Assembly (NCBI GenBank): GCA_964034945.1
Contig: OZ035962.1
Coordinates: forward strand, 28,968,943-29,032,942
Direction: 5' to 3'
Length of the DNA: 64,000 bases
Source of the DNA: Chrysopilus asiliformis
Lineage: Eukaryota; Arthropoda; Insecta; Diptera; Rhagionidae
The notes beneath the pieces were generated by a model. It saw only the letters and a list, made by a program, of their open reading frames with translations. It had not been told where the DNA came from and searched no databases. Both the position numbers and the translations under genes were made by a program. Shown here in pieces: positions 1 to 11,779 of the stretch; the first letter of the stretch is position 1, and every line of letters starts with the position of its first letter.

Positions 1-1213
1 GAACAGAATTCAGCTAGGGTAAGAATCAGGTAAGGAGTGAACTTCGTTGGCCCATTTTATAATCGCAAAAAACAACAAAACCAGCTTAGGTATAAATGGA
101 AAAGCTTAACTAATTGCTTAAAAATATTTTTCAAGAAACTGTCGAAATAATTTTTGTGATTTAACACTGAGCAGAAAACAGTTCAGACTCAGTACATGAA
201 AAAAATTACTTGAAATATTTTCACAAGGTCGACATTACATAGAAAGCTGATTTTTCAACCCTCGCCTCTGTTTCTTTTGTCCAACGATTTCTTACATAAA
301 CCCCTGGAGGTTGGGGGAATTTTTATATACATTTCGTTATTTATGGTAAAATAAATCTTTTGTAGGTGCTTACGGGTTAATTATATAACAACTTGTGATC
401 GATTATGGTAGGGGCTGGTAATTTACAAAACGTGCATGGTAGCAGCAGCGACAAACGAAAAGGGTAAATTGTTATTCAGATTAAACCCTTGATTTATGCA
501 TTAATTTCATTTTATTTTTATTTCAACAATTTATCAATTTTTTCCCATTCAGTTCACCGCAATTACAGGACACATCCAGCCAATGTGCACAATGATGGTG
601 ACGTCTAGCCCGGTTTGGGCGAAATATGGAAAATTTATTCTCGTGAAAATTTGAGTAAATTTTTATAGCTTTCAAAGTCATTTCATATTTTTCGCTTTTG
701 TTGCGTTGTTGTAGAGTTGATATACTTTTATTCGGTATAGATTTAAATTAAGTTCTGTGAGATTTATGTACACATGTTTTATGCTAAGTAAATGCTTCAT
801 GTAAGTGAAGTAAATTCGCACTTATGTTCCCAAGCAGCACTTTGTAGGGGGGTTTAACCCCCTAAAAATGCTTCATTGATAAAATTGCTATCTTATAAGT
901 TGAAAAAAAAAAATCTCTCTTCTGAGCTTTTCGGAGACTCGATTGGACTAAAATTGGTCAGACTTTGTACAATATTTTAGAATAGGCTTTTATGCTGCTG
1001 TTAAACAACCACAGATCCGCTCTCCTCCTCCTAATTTTTGATCAATTTTTAACAATGCCATTTGATAAAACGTAAAGTTTGTTTAAATTATGGGTTAAAA
1101 TTTTTATTATTTTCCATCTTTTAAAAAATGAAAAAAATCAGATATCCAAAATATTTGAATAGTGCTAAGGGTGTATCCATAAAATGGGGCACACATTTTG
1201 AGAGAATATTAAA
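1..1213. other. AT-rich sequence, no gene seen
   Basis: No ORF with coding character or recognisable domain. The only structure I see is a near-perfect palindrome at 845-864 (TAGGGGGGTTTAACCCCCTA), which could form a short hairpin and may be the end of a degraded element. Confidence 0.5.
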
Positions 1214-1960
1214 TCTATATATACAAAAATGGATGTTTGTCTGTCTGTTCGTTTGTGATTACAAAACTCAAAAACTACTGGACCGATTTTTAGGCGGTTT
1301 TTTGCAAAATGATCTGCGTTGCCAGGAGCAGGTTTTTAGCTATGTAGATTTTCAAAATTCGAAACGGAAGGTCCTGTAAGGATAATGAAAATATCCTTTT
1401 TCCCATTTTTCCCCGGAAAAATTTGCATTATAGGGTTTTTGGGGTCGCTGATCACGGCTCTGCTGTTGGAATTTTAAAATTCAAAACGGAAGGTCCTGTA
1501 ATGATAACGAAAATATCCTTTTTTCCATTTTTACCGGGGAAAATCGGCATTATGGGGTTTTTGGGATCGCTGATCACGAATTCGGTATTAGATTTTCAAA
1601 ATTCAAAACGGAAGGTCCTGTAACGATAAATATCCTTTTTCCCTTTTTTCCCGGAAAAATCGGCATAAGGGGGTTTTTGGGGTCGCTGATCACGAATCCG
1701 GTGTTGGAATTTCAAAATTCTAACCGTAAAGTCCTGTAAGGATAACGCAAATGTCCTTTTTCCAATTTTTCTCGCAAAAACAGTCTTTGGGAGGTTTTCA
1801 GGGTTGCTTATCAGGAATCTGGAGTTGGAATTTCAAAATTCGAAACGGAAGGTCCTGTAAGGATAATATTTTTTCCCAAAACTTTTTAAGTTATTTATGG
1901 TTTTTTGGCATTCTAAAATTTATACAAAAAACTTTTAGCTGCCAACGTAGGGTCTGCTAG
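1214..1960 (+). mobile_element. Non-autonomous Helitron with five internal ~120 bp repeats
   Basis: The left end begins TCTATATATACAAAAATGGA, followed by GTCTGTCTGTTCG and a stretch of the 'CAAAAACTACTGGACCGATTT' type that is common behind insect Helitron 5' ends. The right end is ...GGTCTGCTAG. The base before TC is A (1213) and the base after CTAG is T (1961), the A^T insertion expected of Helitrons, and there is no target duplication. The interior is a tandem array: the phrase AAACGGAAGGTCCTGTAA recurs near 1361, 1483, 1605, 1721 and 1842 (spacings 122, 122, 116 and 121). No Rep/helicase coding is present, so any movement would need a helper. A clear 3' hairpin just before CTAG is not obvious, which is the main weakness. 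Confidence 0.7.
1320..1930 (+). repeat. Tandem array, five units of 116-122 bp
   Basis: Each unit carries a CCTTTTTCCCATTTTTCCC segment, GGGGTCGCTGATCACGAAT, and a TTTCAAAATTC-AAACGGAAGGTCCTGTAA boundary. Units are diverged by substitutions and small indels. The array fills most of the Helitron at 1214-1960 and explains several short spurious ORFs there. Confidence 0.8.
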
Positions 1961-3245
1961 TTTTATATAAATAAAATACGAAAAAGGGTGACTTGAAGAG
2001 AGAGGAGACTCGAAAGAACGGAAATTAGTGTGGCGTATTATATGGACAGGTTCTAAGTATATACACCGATTTTTGATTGAATTTCAATGATAAAAATAAT
2101 TAAAAAATTCTTGAAAACGCACGAAAATTTTTCTTCAATGAAGTAAATTTTTTTTAACAATTTTACTACAACTTTGGCTACTTGGAGTATCGTTACCTAC
2201 ACCCAAAAACATAAAAGCATACGGAATGATGTACTTTGCTCATATTTTCCTATCGTTACACCATCTACTTTTGGTGATCCACTTTCTCCCTGTACTGTTT
2301 CACATTCAGCGGAAAACATTATAAATAATATTGAAAAGTGTGAAAGATGAATCATTAGTGACAGATTTGTTCATTAACATAAATTATTAACGCCATTTTA
2401 TGATGCTAAATTGCCGAAAATTGTTTAAGCTTTTCGAAGAAAGCGCTTTTCGTACCTTCGGCAAAACGTTTTCTTTCTCTCTCATTGAACGTGACGTGGA
2501 CGAAGAGTCCTTTGGGACTTTGTGTTTTCCCATTTTTCTGTCCCCTTTCATTCTTTTTTGAAGTCGAATTTATACCCAAAATATAAGCCAATAAACTTCT
2601 TTACATAGCAGGTGTGTAATAGCTTGTAGCCGTTAGAGTGTGATGAAAATTGACATGTTGGAAAGCAATTTGATCGAAGAGCTTTTAAACAGCAATTTAC
2701 GTAATAGAAAAGTAATGTTAGATTATCGTTTATACTCATCATATATTTTAAAAATATTTCACTTACAACATATGAAATCTATAATGATTATGTGGCTAAT
2801 TCAGGCAAAGCTGTTCATTTTATTAATATTTTTGTTATGAGGTAGTCAACCTATTAGAATGAAGTAATCGTATGACGTGGTTCACCCTTCATTATAGAGA
2901 CATTATCCTTGAAGTTAATGGAATTCTGTATCCTAATTGTCTAAAGTTTCACACAAAAAATAATAGAAGAATTTTTTCTTATTCAAGAACTTAGTATTAT
3001 TTCTATCGAGAAATTTGCTAGTACCAATTTTCAAATCTGGCGGCATAATTCGTTCGAGAGTTTCTAATGTTCACAGGCAAATCAATGGTGAGACGGTTGT
3101 ATGAAAATCACAATTTTCTCATTAACTTTTACTATAAAGCTCAACTACAAAATCAAAACAAATATACTACATAGATTTCATATCGGGGATTAATACGTCT
3201 CGTGTACCTTTCTTCCCTTTCTTTTGTATGGTTGAAAGAGTTAAC
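1961..3245. other. AT-rich sequence, no gene seen
   Basis: Short ORFs in both strands overlap one another and lack recognisable motifs or splice context. Nothing here can be supported as a gene. Confidence 0.45.
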
Positions 3246-3257
3246 ATTATTTCTGAT

Positions 3258-3541
3258 GGTGTGTTCGACAGGCTAATCGGTCCAAATTCAGCTTTAAGAG
3301 ATGTTAAATAAAAAGCATCAATATATCTTTTGTTGTTTTATTTTAACTGCTCAACGTTTCGGTCACGATGGTGACCATCTTCAGGAGCCTTATGTAAATT
3401 ATTTATTGAAAAAATTGCATGTCGTGTTTATGCTATTGCTGGTGTCAAAAGTCTTGAAAACTTATGTTCGTAGGTCAATAAAACACACCAGCCTGTCGAA
3501 CACACCATAAATACATAAATACGGTCGATTTACATAAAAAT
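3258..3541 (-). mobile_element. Short retroelement-like insertion (Penelope-like remnant?)
   Basis: The 284 bp insertion is flanked by a 12 bp direct repeat, ATTATTTCTGAT, at 3246-3257 and 3542-3553, which reads as a target-site duplication. Inside, GGTGTGTTCGACAGGCT near the left end is repeated inverted at about 3491-3509. The minus strand contains CTGAAGAT, a perfect stem and GAAACG, a hammerhead-like core. Variable-length TSDs, inverted ends and hammerhead ribozymes in the terminal repeats are known for Penelope-like elements. No reverse transcriptase is present, so the family assignment is inference. Confidence 0.45.
3355..3384 (-). ncRNA. Hammerhead-ribozyme-like core
   Basis: Read on the minus strand: CTGAAGA (3384-3378), one U, GGTCAC, loop CATC, GTGACC, then GAAAC (3360-3356). 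The 6 bp stem II is perfect and the CUGANGA and GAAA boxes are both present. There is one extra base between CUGANGA and stem II, and I could not find a convincing stem III with the UH cleavage site nearby. It may therefore be half of a dimeric motif, degenerate, or coincidental. Confidence 0.35.
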
Positions 3542-3553
3542 ATTATTTCTGAT

Positions 3554-4800
3554 TATATTCATGAGTCTTCACAGAGAACTAATGAGCCCACATGAGCATG
3601 GGCAATAGAAAATTATCAACTACTCGTGTTCTTGATAACTCATGGAATTTTCCAGTGTTCATACTAGTGAATAAAAGTTTTTGACTAAACATTGCTTTCA
3701 CTGCTTTCAAGGCGAATATATTAGTCGTGAGTAGAACCAACCCAAATAGCATTTTAAGCAGCAATTATGATGTTCATCCCCATATTTCGTCACCATGCAA
3801 ATCGCGGCGATAAGCAATTTATGTCGCAAACACGTCGTTAGTTGTGCCAACGAGACGCACAACGGCACCCATAGTGGGGAACACTTTTCAGCGGTTTGCG
3901 GCGCCGCAATTATAACGACAGGGACGTAATTAGTTGCCTCATGCGCGAGCGTCATCTGACAGCATTATATCACACAATTACACAAATCATCGAGCGGGTT
4001 TTCTTTCTCCCTCGAATGCTTGCTAGTAAACAGAGATGAACAAATAAAAACGTAAGCAGAAGACGAACGAGAAAAATCTAATGGCGACAAATTAATGGAA
4101 ACTTTTGTGGAGTGTTATTTTATAATGGACTTTTCTTCCGGTTGCATGTCGTGATTTTAATTGCCATTAAAATTTTTCGACAATATTGGATCTGAAATTT
4201 AAACAGATTTTAATGGGGCATCGAATTATTTTGTTTTTAATCAAAAATTTCTTTAATTTTATTTTATCGGTAAAATTTTTTTTTCTTTTGCAATGAAATT
4301 TTGATGCCAATAAAATTATGCTGTTTCAAAAATGTATGCTATCCACTTTTTATGCAATATCCTTCAGTCATTCGCCTGAAATAAGAAATTTAATTCTCGA
4401 AACGAAATCGTTTCCATCAAATGTCAGTGAGAAATATGGCGGCTGAAGGCATCAATTTTTTTTGGTGTTTCTCAGACGGGGAGCTTTAATGAAACTTTAG
4501 TGGCAGACTATTTCGACCCGAAAACCATCAAATGCTGGTCTATCGCTGCAGGAATTTTCATGAAGCGAATGTTGCCCCAAAGATGAACCGTGGGTCACCA
4601 ATTTCCCCACTAAAGCAATTGTGGCTTTGCAGACGCATTATTAATCGGTGCGACGCGCTCGTCACTTCTTACGCTTCTTTTACGCGGATGTGAATTATAG
4701 GTGTAAATATTTAGCCCCGATTGCGTAAATTGCTGCATTTTAAAGCCGCAAAGAACAAATCTCATGTTCCCGTACTTTTCGATGCTATTTGGGAATTGCT
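3554..4800. other. Unassigned sequence, no gene seen
   Basis: The part around 3770-4060 is less AT-rich but has no open frame with recognisable content or good splice sites. Nothing supportable. Confidence 0.4.
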
Positions 4801-5343
4801 TATCGGTGAACACAACACAAGAATATTCAACTCGATGTCTCCAACGATATCCTATCTAGCGGGAGAGGGGGTTTGAGGGGAAAGGGCGACGGAGACAAGA
4901 TATATGTAATGACCTTCCTGGTGTTGAACTGAACACAACACAATAATTTTAAACTCGAAAACTCTAAGCGAGGTGTCCCACTGGCCATCAGCCGCTGCAG
5001 CTGACTGATCCCGATATCAGTTGCACATGTAATCAAATGGCGCATGGCACACTGCAAAAAATGTGCGGCTGACTGTCTGGGAGACAAAGCTGACTTTTTT
5101 GAACTGATCTAAATGTAGCTGATATCAGAAACATGTCGGGTAGTTTCTAATGTCATTTTTGTTAGATTAAATACAATAAAATGATAATTTTCAATATTTT
5201 TTTCGTCTGGCGGTAATAATTGTTGTCAGTAGCACAATCTATTGGCCACTCTCTTGGTTATAGGCTCTCTAGTTCATATAATGTTGACTTTAAAATAATT
5301 AGTTTGTGGGAATATCAAAAAATTTTGACAAGCGAAAATAAAC

Positions 5344-5494
5344 ATGTCTACCAAAGAAGAGAAATTGAACACAGCAATCGTACAAGCTGTAGAAAAACAT
5401 AGATGCTTGTACGATTGCACAGATCCTTTCTATGGGAAGAGGGATAGGATAGAAATGGAGTGGAAACAAATCGCAGAAGAAGTGAAACTACCGC
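5344..5494 (+). pseudogene. MADF (Myb/SANT-like) exon of the Harbinger accessory protein
   Basis: An ATG at 5344 opens about 50 codons ending at a strong splice donor (C|GTAAGT at 5495). The product has the MADF pattern: a helix with AVEKH, then CLYDCTDPFYGKRDRI, then EWKQIAEEVKLP. In Harbinger elements this second protein binds the transposon ends and helps the transposase into the nucleus. No matching downstream exon is visible, so it is taken as a remnant of the deleted element. It faces the transposase fragment convergently, as expected. Confidence 0.7.
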
Positions 5495-5671
5495 GTAAGT
5501 AAATGTTTTATAACTTTATTTTAGATTTAAAGGCAATACTTCCATTGCCACGGTAAGGCATTTTCTTTTCGCATAAAATAATTGGCCAAATAATTTCTCC
5601 GTGCCTGTGTTTCATTGACATGTCTTGTAGAAGTTGTTCCCAGTTCGTCAATTGTTATTCCGGCTGGAGCT

Positions 5672-5938
5672 TCACAATTTTCCTCGGTGTTTGATTGCTT
5701 TCCGGAAATTGGTATCTTTCTTTGTCAATTTTTTCTCCAAAAGGTGTAGTAAAATTTCAAAACTTTCCTGGGACATCGTGTGAAAGTTTTGAAATTTTCC
5801 TGCTTTGAAGGTTTTATTTGCCGAACTTAATTGCGCATTTCTTTTTATAAACGGATGTACCCAATATTTTCTACGTTTTACACTGCTGCGGTTTTTTAGC
5901 AGAGAAATAAGGAGAAGTTCTTCCTCCGAGTCCGACAT
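5672..5938 (-). pseudogene. Harbinger transposase N-terminal fragment
   Basis: Reading 88 codons from an ATG at 5938, the protein starts with an acidic stretch, then RRKYWVHPFIKRN at about residues 22-34 and FHTMSQESFEILLHLL at about 53-68, then LTKKDTNFRKAI. These are the hallmark N-terminal motifs of PIF/Harbinger transposases (W-V-P near the start, the M-S-x-E-x-F block, and the conserved TNFRKAI). The frame stops at 5672 and the DDE catalytic domain is absent, so it cannot be active. Confidence 0.8.
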
Positions 5939-6249
5939 TTTGACGTTTGAGGTCAGCTGATCCCAGTTCAGTGTGCCATGTCAACTGATCGAATCAGTGC
6001 CTGCAGCTGCCCGACCTGATGTCGGGATCAGTCAGTTGCAGGAGCTGATGCGCCAGTGGGACATCTCCCTAAAGATGTAGATTCTAGCAGACAAGGGGGT
6101 ATGAAGGGATGGGTCCACAGGGGGGAAATATGTAAAATAACCTTCGTGGTGTTGCACTTATCACAACACAGGGAATTTCAACTCGATATCTTAAACGATG
6201 TAGAATCAATCAGGGGAGGGCATATGATGCGATAGCGCTAAGTGGAACT

Positions 6250-6320
6250 ATCTCTACAACTTTCTCTACAACTTTTTCTACAACTTTCTCTACAACTTTC
6301 TTTACAACTTTCTCTTTGAA
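6250..6320 (+). repeat. CTACAACTTT short tandem repeat
   Basis: About six imperfect copies of a 12-13 bp unit, TCTCTACAACTTT, lie here. The homologous position in the copy at 58985-59015 has essentially one unit, so this is an expansion specific to this copy. Confidence 0.75.
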
Positions 6321-6412
6321 ATGACCAAATCCGGTCAACTCAATAAAAAGTTTTGCATAAACATAGCAATCACATTTGGTATCATTCCCTTTTTGAAAGT
6401 CAGTAAAAAATT

Positions 6413-9285
6413 ATTGTGTGAGGAAACATACAAATCAACCACTAAAGCAAAACAAATTTAACAAAAAAATAAATAAATAAATAAAATAATTCAATAAATA
6501 AATAAAAAAATTCGCGTAAAAAAAATTAAAGTCATTCGCAAATAAAGCTGCTTATCAATTTAAATTGTATTTCACCACTTAATTATGCAGATAAAACAGG
6601 AGTATTTTAGTCAAATTAAAACTGATTGAAATTGATATTTAATACAGGAATTTATAAAATGTTATTTGACCGAAAGTATCTCATAATATAAATGTTACAT
6701 TTATTGCGTAATTCGTAAAACATTTATATAAATCTTACTAATGATGTAAAAATGCATTTTAAATCAATACAATATCAAATATCCCTACCATTTTTTTTTA
6801 GATATTTTATAATAAAACAAAAATAAATATCAGTTTTGGTGATGATAAAATTACGAGCACATCCCTATCTTCTTAATTTTTATTCATGATTTGTAGTTCA
6901 TAATAATTGCAATTTCATGATACACTAAATAAAATTATCTTTTGATAGATTTGTTAATTTTATGCTCACTCAGGACATTTATGGTAATAATTTAAATATT
7001 TTACAATGCAATTTCGAATCGATTTGTACGTCAAATGATCAAAAGGTAAAATCTTTTATTAAAATTATAAATAATTCAGCGAATGTACTCAATTGTAAAA
7101 TATTGGGTTTACAAAGTAACTCAATATTCATTTTCCTCTTAAAACTATGATGACAATTTCACCCTGCCCTCACAAAATATTGTTTCGATTACACAATCGG
7201 ACTTTTGACACAATGTTCATCGACAAAATAATCTCCTGCAGTATAAACCTCAAACTGAATAAATTACGAGGAATACATCGAAGAGGAGCAATAAATTTTC
7301 AAAGTTTTTCAACCGTTTTATTAGAGGTGGATATGCGACAGTGGATTAAGGGTAGAATTTTACACTACACAGAAATATCAGAAAGAAGACATAATGCAGA
7401 CAAAGCGAGCGGAGAGTTAAAAGTTGGTAAAATCTGCTCTATCGACAATATAAACATAGGGACATTTATATGGGATCATCATCATCACCGCTGGAAAATA
7501 CTGTTTACCAATCCGTTGCTGTCATTAAAGACGTCACTTTTCCGGACTAATTGCTACCGACAAGTAGTGACATCGGTTTGACTGGCTGGTGACATTTAAT
7601 GGAAAACGCTATATCGTGAATGTGGAAAAATGGTCTGGTACTGTAGGGTGAATTGAATAGAATAGGGGTTAAAGTTTTGATATACCAACTGTGTACATTG
7701 CGTTGAACAAAAACTTTGACCTCGGTTGAGCTCAAAGCTATTATTATCCGCCATATCCCCTGAAATCTTTCGCCAGAAGAGGCTACTTATATGGCGATGG
7801 GAATTTAATACTGGGCAAAGATGACAGGGGTAAATGTAAGCCTGAGGGTAGCAGGAATAGAGAACTACCCCCAAAAACCTAAACATAAGCCAAACTTCTG
7901 CATGACTGTGCCTAATACTGAGTTAAAGTACACAGAACTGCTCTGGTTTAGCAATTAAGTTTTTGTTTATCGTTTGTAAAGAGATACCGAAAGGACGTTC
8001 AGCACTGGATTGCTCGCGATCCTCCCCCATGAAATCCTGCGCTCCCCGATTCCGAATAGTGGGGCCGTTTTATAGAATAGTACGTTTGGTGTGAGATAGC
8101 ATAATGGTAGCTTAATGAATAATAAAAGCTTTATACCTTAAAGAAAGTAGCGGCACAAATGGTCAATTCATTTGTTGGGCTCAAAAGGACTCATAGTGGA
8201 TGATTTTATCCTATGCACATGCCGTACAAAATTGTTCGTGCCGCATTCAAAGTCCTTTTTTATGGTTTATTTATTTTTTATTTTCTTCAACCGGTCGATT
8301 TCTTCTGTTTTTGTTTTCAAAACAAAATAAAAAGGACAAGTGGAGTTCATGGTGGAATGATGAAGTTCAACGTTTATGTGGAGCACGTTTTCTTATATTG
8401 CTGCCACTTGGACGGCTTACTGAATTTCTATCGCTTTTTCACGTTGGTTTTTTTTTTACCCTACGTGAACAAAAAATTGTGGACATGTTAAGGAACTATC
8501 CATCCGGGAGAGGGTGAAAAAATCCGGCAATATGAGGAAGCACAATTAGCTTATATTTCAGCTCAATCGGTCGAGTGGTTTTTTGGAATTGGAAAGCGGG
8601 CAAAGAGAAACATAGTTTCTGCATAAGAATTTTTCTCTTTATTTTCTTGAAAGTTGATATTTTCTACTATTTTTGCCTCTAAATATTTCTTTTGCGATTT
8701 TTCGAAACATTTTAACAAAAGCCACGTAATGAAATGGAAAATTTTGAACAAAGATATTCTAGAAAAGTGTTTTTGGGATTGCAACTTTGAGAGTGGACTA
8801 GGAAAGATAATTTCTTCAAGTTTTTGGTAATCGTTCGATCCTTAAAGTCACCTAGGATTTATTTTTCAAAAATTTGAAGAAATGGCTGTTGGTACCGTCG
8901 ACTTTTATTATTTAGCTTATTTTAAAGATAATTAACGCTTCTGTCATTTAAAAGTAATGTCAGAAAACATTTCAATCAGAAAGGACTAAAAAATTACCTT
9001 TTAACGACTCCACCGCATCATAACTCCTAACTAACTCACCTTACGTAAAAATCTTTTAAGGGAAAATTATTGATTATTCAATTGTTTATAAATCATGTCT
9101 TAACATTTTTTTCGTAACATGCACTAGAAAGAAGATATCTTCAAAGAACCAATATTAAACAAATTTCCCACTTTACTCATGCTTTAAAAGCTCAGAAATC
9201 ATGCGACTGATTGGGCTCAATTTTCGAGGGGTGACTTCTCACCAGTGGTGTCAAGGCTAATGATGAAATATTTTTTTCAAATATG
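6413..9285. other. AT-rich sequence, no gene supported
   Basis: It contains an open frame of 144 codons at 7147-7581 (+) and shorter ones at 8200-8517, but none shows a family motif, signal peptide or convincing exon context. A WSSWWNDEV run near 8335 vaguely recalls a LINE endonuclease motif but stands alone. I see no supportable feature. Confidence 0.4.
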
Positions 9286-9948
9286 AATTCTGTGGTCACA
9301 AGTTATAAGGGCTTAACTCGACTTTAGCCGTTTTCAATGTTTTTACAAAATCGTGTTCTCCTTTCAAAATGCTCTTAGTTGCACTAACCCGTTAGTTTCT
9401 ACGACCATTTTTGACCGTTATAGGCTACTACACCAAACGGCTAAAGTCAAAAAAATTCCAAGTTGCATTTGGAAGAACGGCTAAAGTCAGATCCCATTAT
9501 TTTTGTATAGACTTAATCCACTCTTATGGGCGCGAAGCTGCATTAATTTTGCACGTGGAATAGTGGCTTAAGTCGAGTTAGTTCATTCTTTGTTTTTAAC
9601 TTTTCCCAAACGAGCAGGCTAAAGTCTGTTTTGGCCTCTTTTTCAAATCGGGGTATAGGTTTTTAGGGGCTTAACTTGACTTTAGCCATTTCTAAGACAT
9701 AAAAAAGTTTTGAAAGAGTGGCTAAAGTAAAATAATCCTTAATTTCTCTGAAAATATTAAGTTTGAATAAACCAGATTAAACCAATCGTAAAAAGCTTAT
9801 TTTTCATAACGTTTTGTAGTTATAGATTTTTAAATTCGGTTTGATACCCTTTTGCCACCGACAGTTAAAGTTTCATAAATATTAAAATGCTTCTCCTGAA
9901 AAATCAAGAAATTCGACTTAAGCCCTTATTACTTGTCACCACAGAATT
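9286..9948. mobile_element. Inverted-repeat MITE with dispersed GGCTAAAGTC motif
   Basis: The ends are AATTCTGTGGTCACAAGTTA (left) and, reverse complemented, AATTCTGTGGTGACAAGTAA (right), continuing into AAGGGCTTAA on both sides: about 35 bp of terminal inverted repeat. Inside, GGCTAAAGT or its near variants (GGCTTAAGTC, or ACTTTAGCC inverted) recurs at roughly 9330, 9439, 9478, 9553, 9617, 9670 and 9718. No coding content. A clear target duplication is not visible, so the superfamily is open. Confidence 0.75.
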
Positions 9949-11423
9949 TTGCTCAGTAGTTCGAAACTTTTGAACCCACCCTTGTACAAACATAAGAAAA
10001 TTTAACGTGGCAAAAAGTAATAAAAAAAAAATAAAACGATTCCTCGAAAGTGGTTAGACTAGAAAAACATGTTTTTTGAAACGAGTTATGTCTATGTAAA
10101 ATAAGTTTTTTAAAACTTCACACATCACATAGTGTATACCACAATTACCTCCTGGAAATTCTAACTGTTCTCATGTTTGCTATTCATTTTGATATGTTAT
10201 TCAACAAAAAATTAAAAGGTGTCCGGTTCTGTCCTTTGCATCTTTGTGAACCTTCCTTGGTTTCCCAGATAAGAACGAGAGGAAATAAAAGAAAAATGTG
10301 GACACAAGGTTAAGTGTTTCTGGTCAACTTTTGTTGACGTTGATATGTTTTCCTCGGAATTTTCGTTGGTATTTTTTTTATGGAGGACATAAAAAACCGA
10401 AATTGACGAAATGGGAACTCTTTTATGATAGGTGCCATTCTTCGCCACCAAAATGGAAAGTATTGTTCTACTTGCCAGTTTTATTGCGATAACATTCTTT
10501 TTTATTATTTATAAATATTTCAGTATCTTGACTTTCTGACTTAGCTTGACCTTTAAATTATCGCTTGTTGTTTTTTCCGTGCTACTGAAGTTTTCGCGAT
10601 ATCCAGATTAATCGTGGAAATTTTTATGAGTGTAGAGTGTCCTTAAGCTTAGTCAGGTTTTTATCTTTTTTGGGGTACCTACTTGATATTGTTTTAGTCC
10701 TTTATATTGCTCTTTTATGTCATTGCTTTCTGATTTTTTTTGCTCTTTTTTCACAACAATGAAGGAGTTTACAGGTGCGCCAAATAGCACAAATGTTGTG
10801 CGATAATAATAAGTTATATTGTGTATAATACGAGTATAATGTTCAACTCTGGTATTTCAATTAAGCTTATATTTTATTAAGTGTAATAAAAATGAAAATC
10901 TCGTAAATCTCTTCCATATATCTTACGAAATAGTAAAATTTCACACGAAAATTATTTCAATGTCAAGTGTATTAAAAATCCTTATTTCCTGCAACAGAAA
11001 TAAGCTAAAACTCCCCATGATGGCGAAAAATTTTGTGAATTAAGTGTTATAAGCTGTGTTTGCAAAAAAAAATTAGGTATACGATATAAGATCGCTTGGT
11101 AAGTTTGAACTTTTTCGCTATGCGGTGCGAATTCGCATTCGGAGTGTCAAGTGCTTTATGGTGTTCACCATTCTTTTTTTTTTTTTGATTATTATAATTC
11201 CATTTTTTCTTTGTTAAATCCGAATGAAAAAGTTCTTGAAATAGCAGAGGAGGGGTTACGAGGGGTAGAGTGGAAACCCGATAGAAAACCCGTCAGTGAT
11301 CTAGGATTTATCAGGGGAGGAGGTTAACGAGCAGAGGAAGTGGAAATTTCTTATTGACAGATGTTTGGTTTTGAGATCCAACACAGAAAATCACATTCCA
11401 ATCGGCGGAAATGTTTCTAAGTC
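9949..11423. other. AT-rich sequence, no gene seen
   Basis: Low-complexity AT and T-tracts. Short ORFs near 10212-10492 overlap on opposite strands and have no recognisable content. Confidence 0.45.
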
Positions 11424-11779
11424 CGGTATTACACTTGGCTTTTTTAAGCCGGCAACTTTTGGGCTTAATAAGCCAAAGTGCTTACATTTCTGGCTTAAAT
11501 AAGCCAATCCTGTTTGCATATGCTACACAAGTTTACATGGGTGTGTGTGGACTCAAACCATTGAAATAGCTGCTGCTCATATACTTCCCAAGATCCTTAC
11601 CTGCTGACGGTCAGAACGAAAATGATTTCTGCCTACTACTTTTCCCAAACCGGTTCACACGCTTTGCATGTATGCAGATTGTCGATAAGCCATGATTTCG
11701 AGTTGCAACTTTTCCTTCCGCAGTCGTTTCTCCCGAAAATCGGCTTAATTAAGCCCGAAAGTTGCCGTGTGTAATACCG
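11424..11779. mobile_element. MITE with CGGTATTACAC termini
   Basis: The left end is CGGTATTACACTTGGCTTTT and the right end, reverse complemented, is CGGTATTACACACGGCAACT. Inside both ends are GGCTTAA(T/A)TAAGCC palindromes and a shared CGGCAACTTT(T/C)GGGCTTAA block, so the whole unit can fold on itself. About 356 bp, non-coding. I could not identify a target duplication. Confidence 0.75.

Larger units (their letters stand above)
4968..6069. mobile_element. PIF/Harbinger transposon, internally deleted
   Basis: The ends are inverted repeats: left GCGAGGTGTCCCACTGGC, right (reverse complement) GGGAGATGTCCCACTGGC, with further similarity inward (CTGACTGATCCCGA on both sides). Direct TAA duplications flank it at 4965-4967 and 6070-6072, the 3 bp TWA target duplication of PIF/Harbinger. 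It retains both proteins typical of the superfamily, a MADF/Myb-like exon on the plus strand and the start of the DDE transposase on the minus strand. At 1.1 kb the catalytic part is missing. Confidence 0.88.
4800..6412 (-). mobile_element. Array-bearing repeat element ending AACCGACTT-like, split by a Harbinger
   Basis: The element reads on the minus strand from a terminus near 6412, a degenerate form of TTTTTAACCGACTTCC, through a stretch (6320-6370) shared with the copy at 58885-59165. It then passes the run of CTACAACTTT repeats (6255-6318) into a 122 bp tandem array. In the array the phrase AACTCGA recurs at 4830, 4952 and 6180; once the Harbinger at 4968-6069 and one TAA are removed the spacings are 122 and 123 bp. 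The far boundary near 4800 is not defined. Confidence 0.6.

Noticed and set aside
7147..7581. 144-codon open frame on the plus strand
   Set aside because: No recognisable domain, signal peptide, splice context or repeat origin. A frame of this size can occur by chance in 64 kb.
8335..8400. WSSWWNDEV run resembling a LINE endonuclease motif
   Set aside because: Isolated in a frame with no other retrotransposon motif and overlapping another frame.
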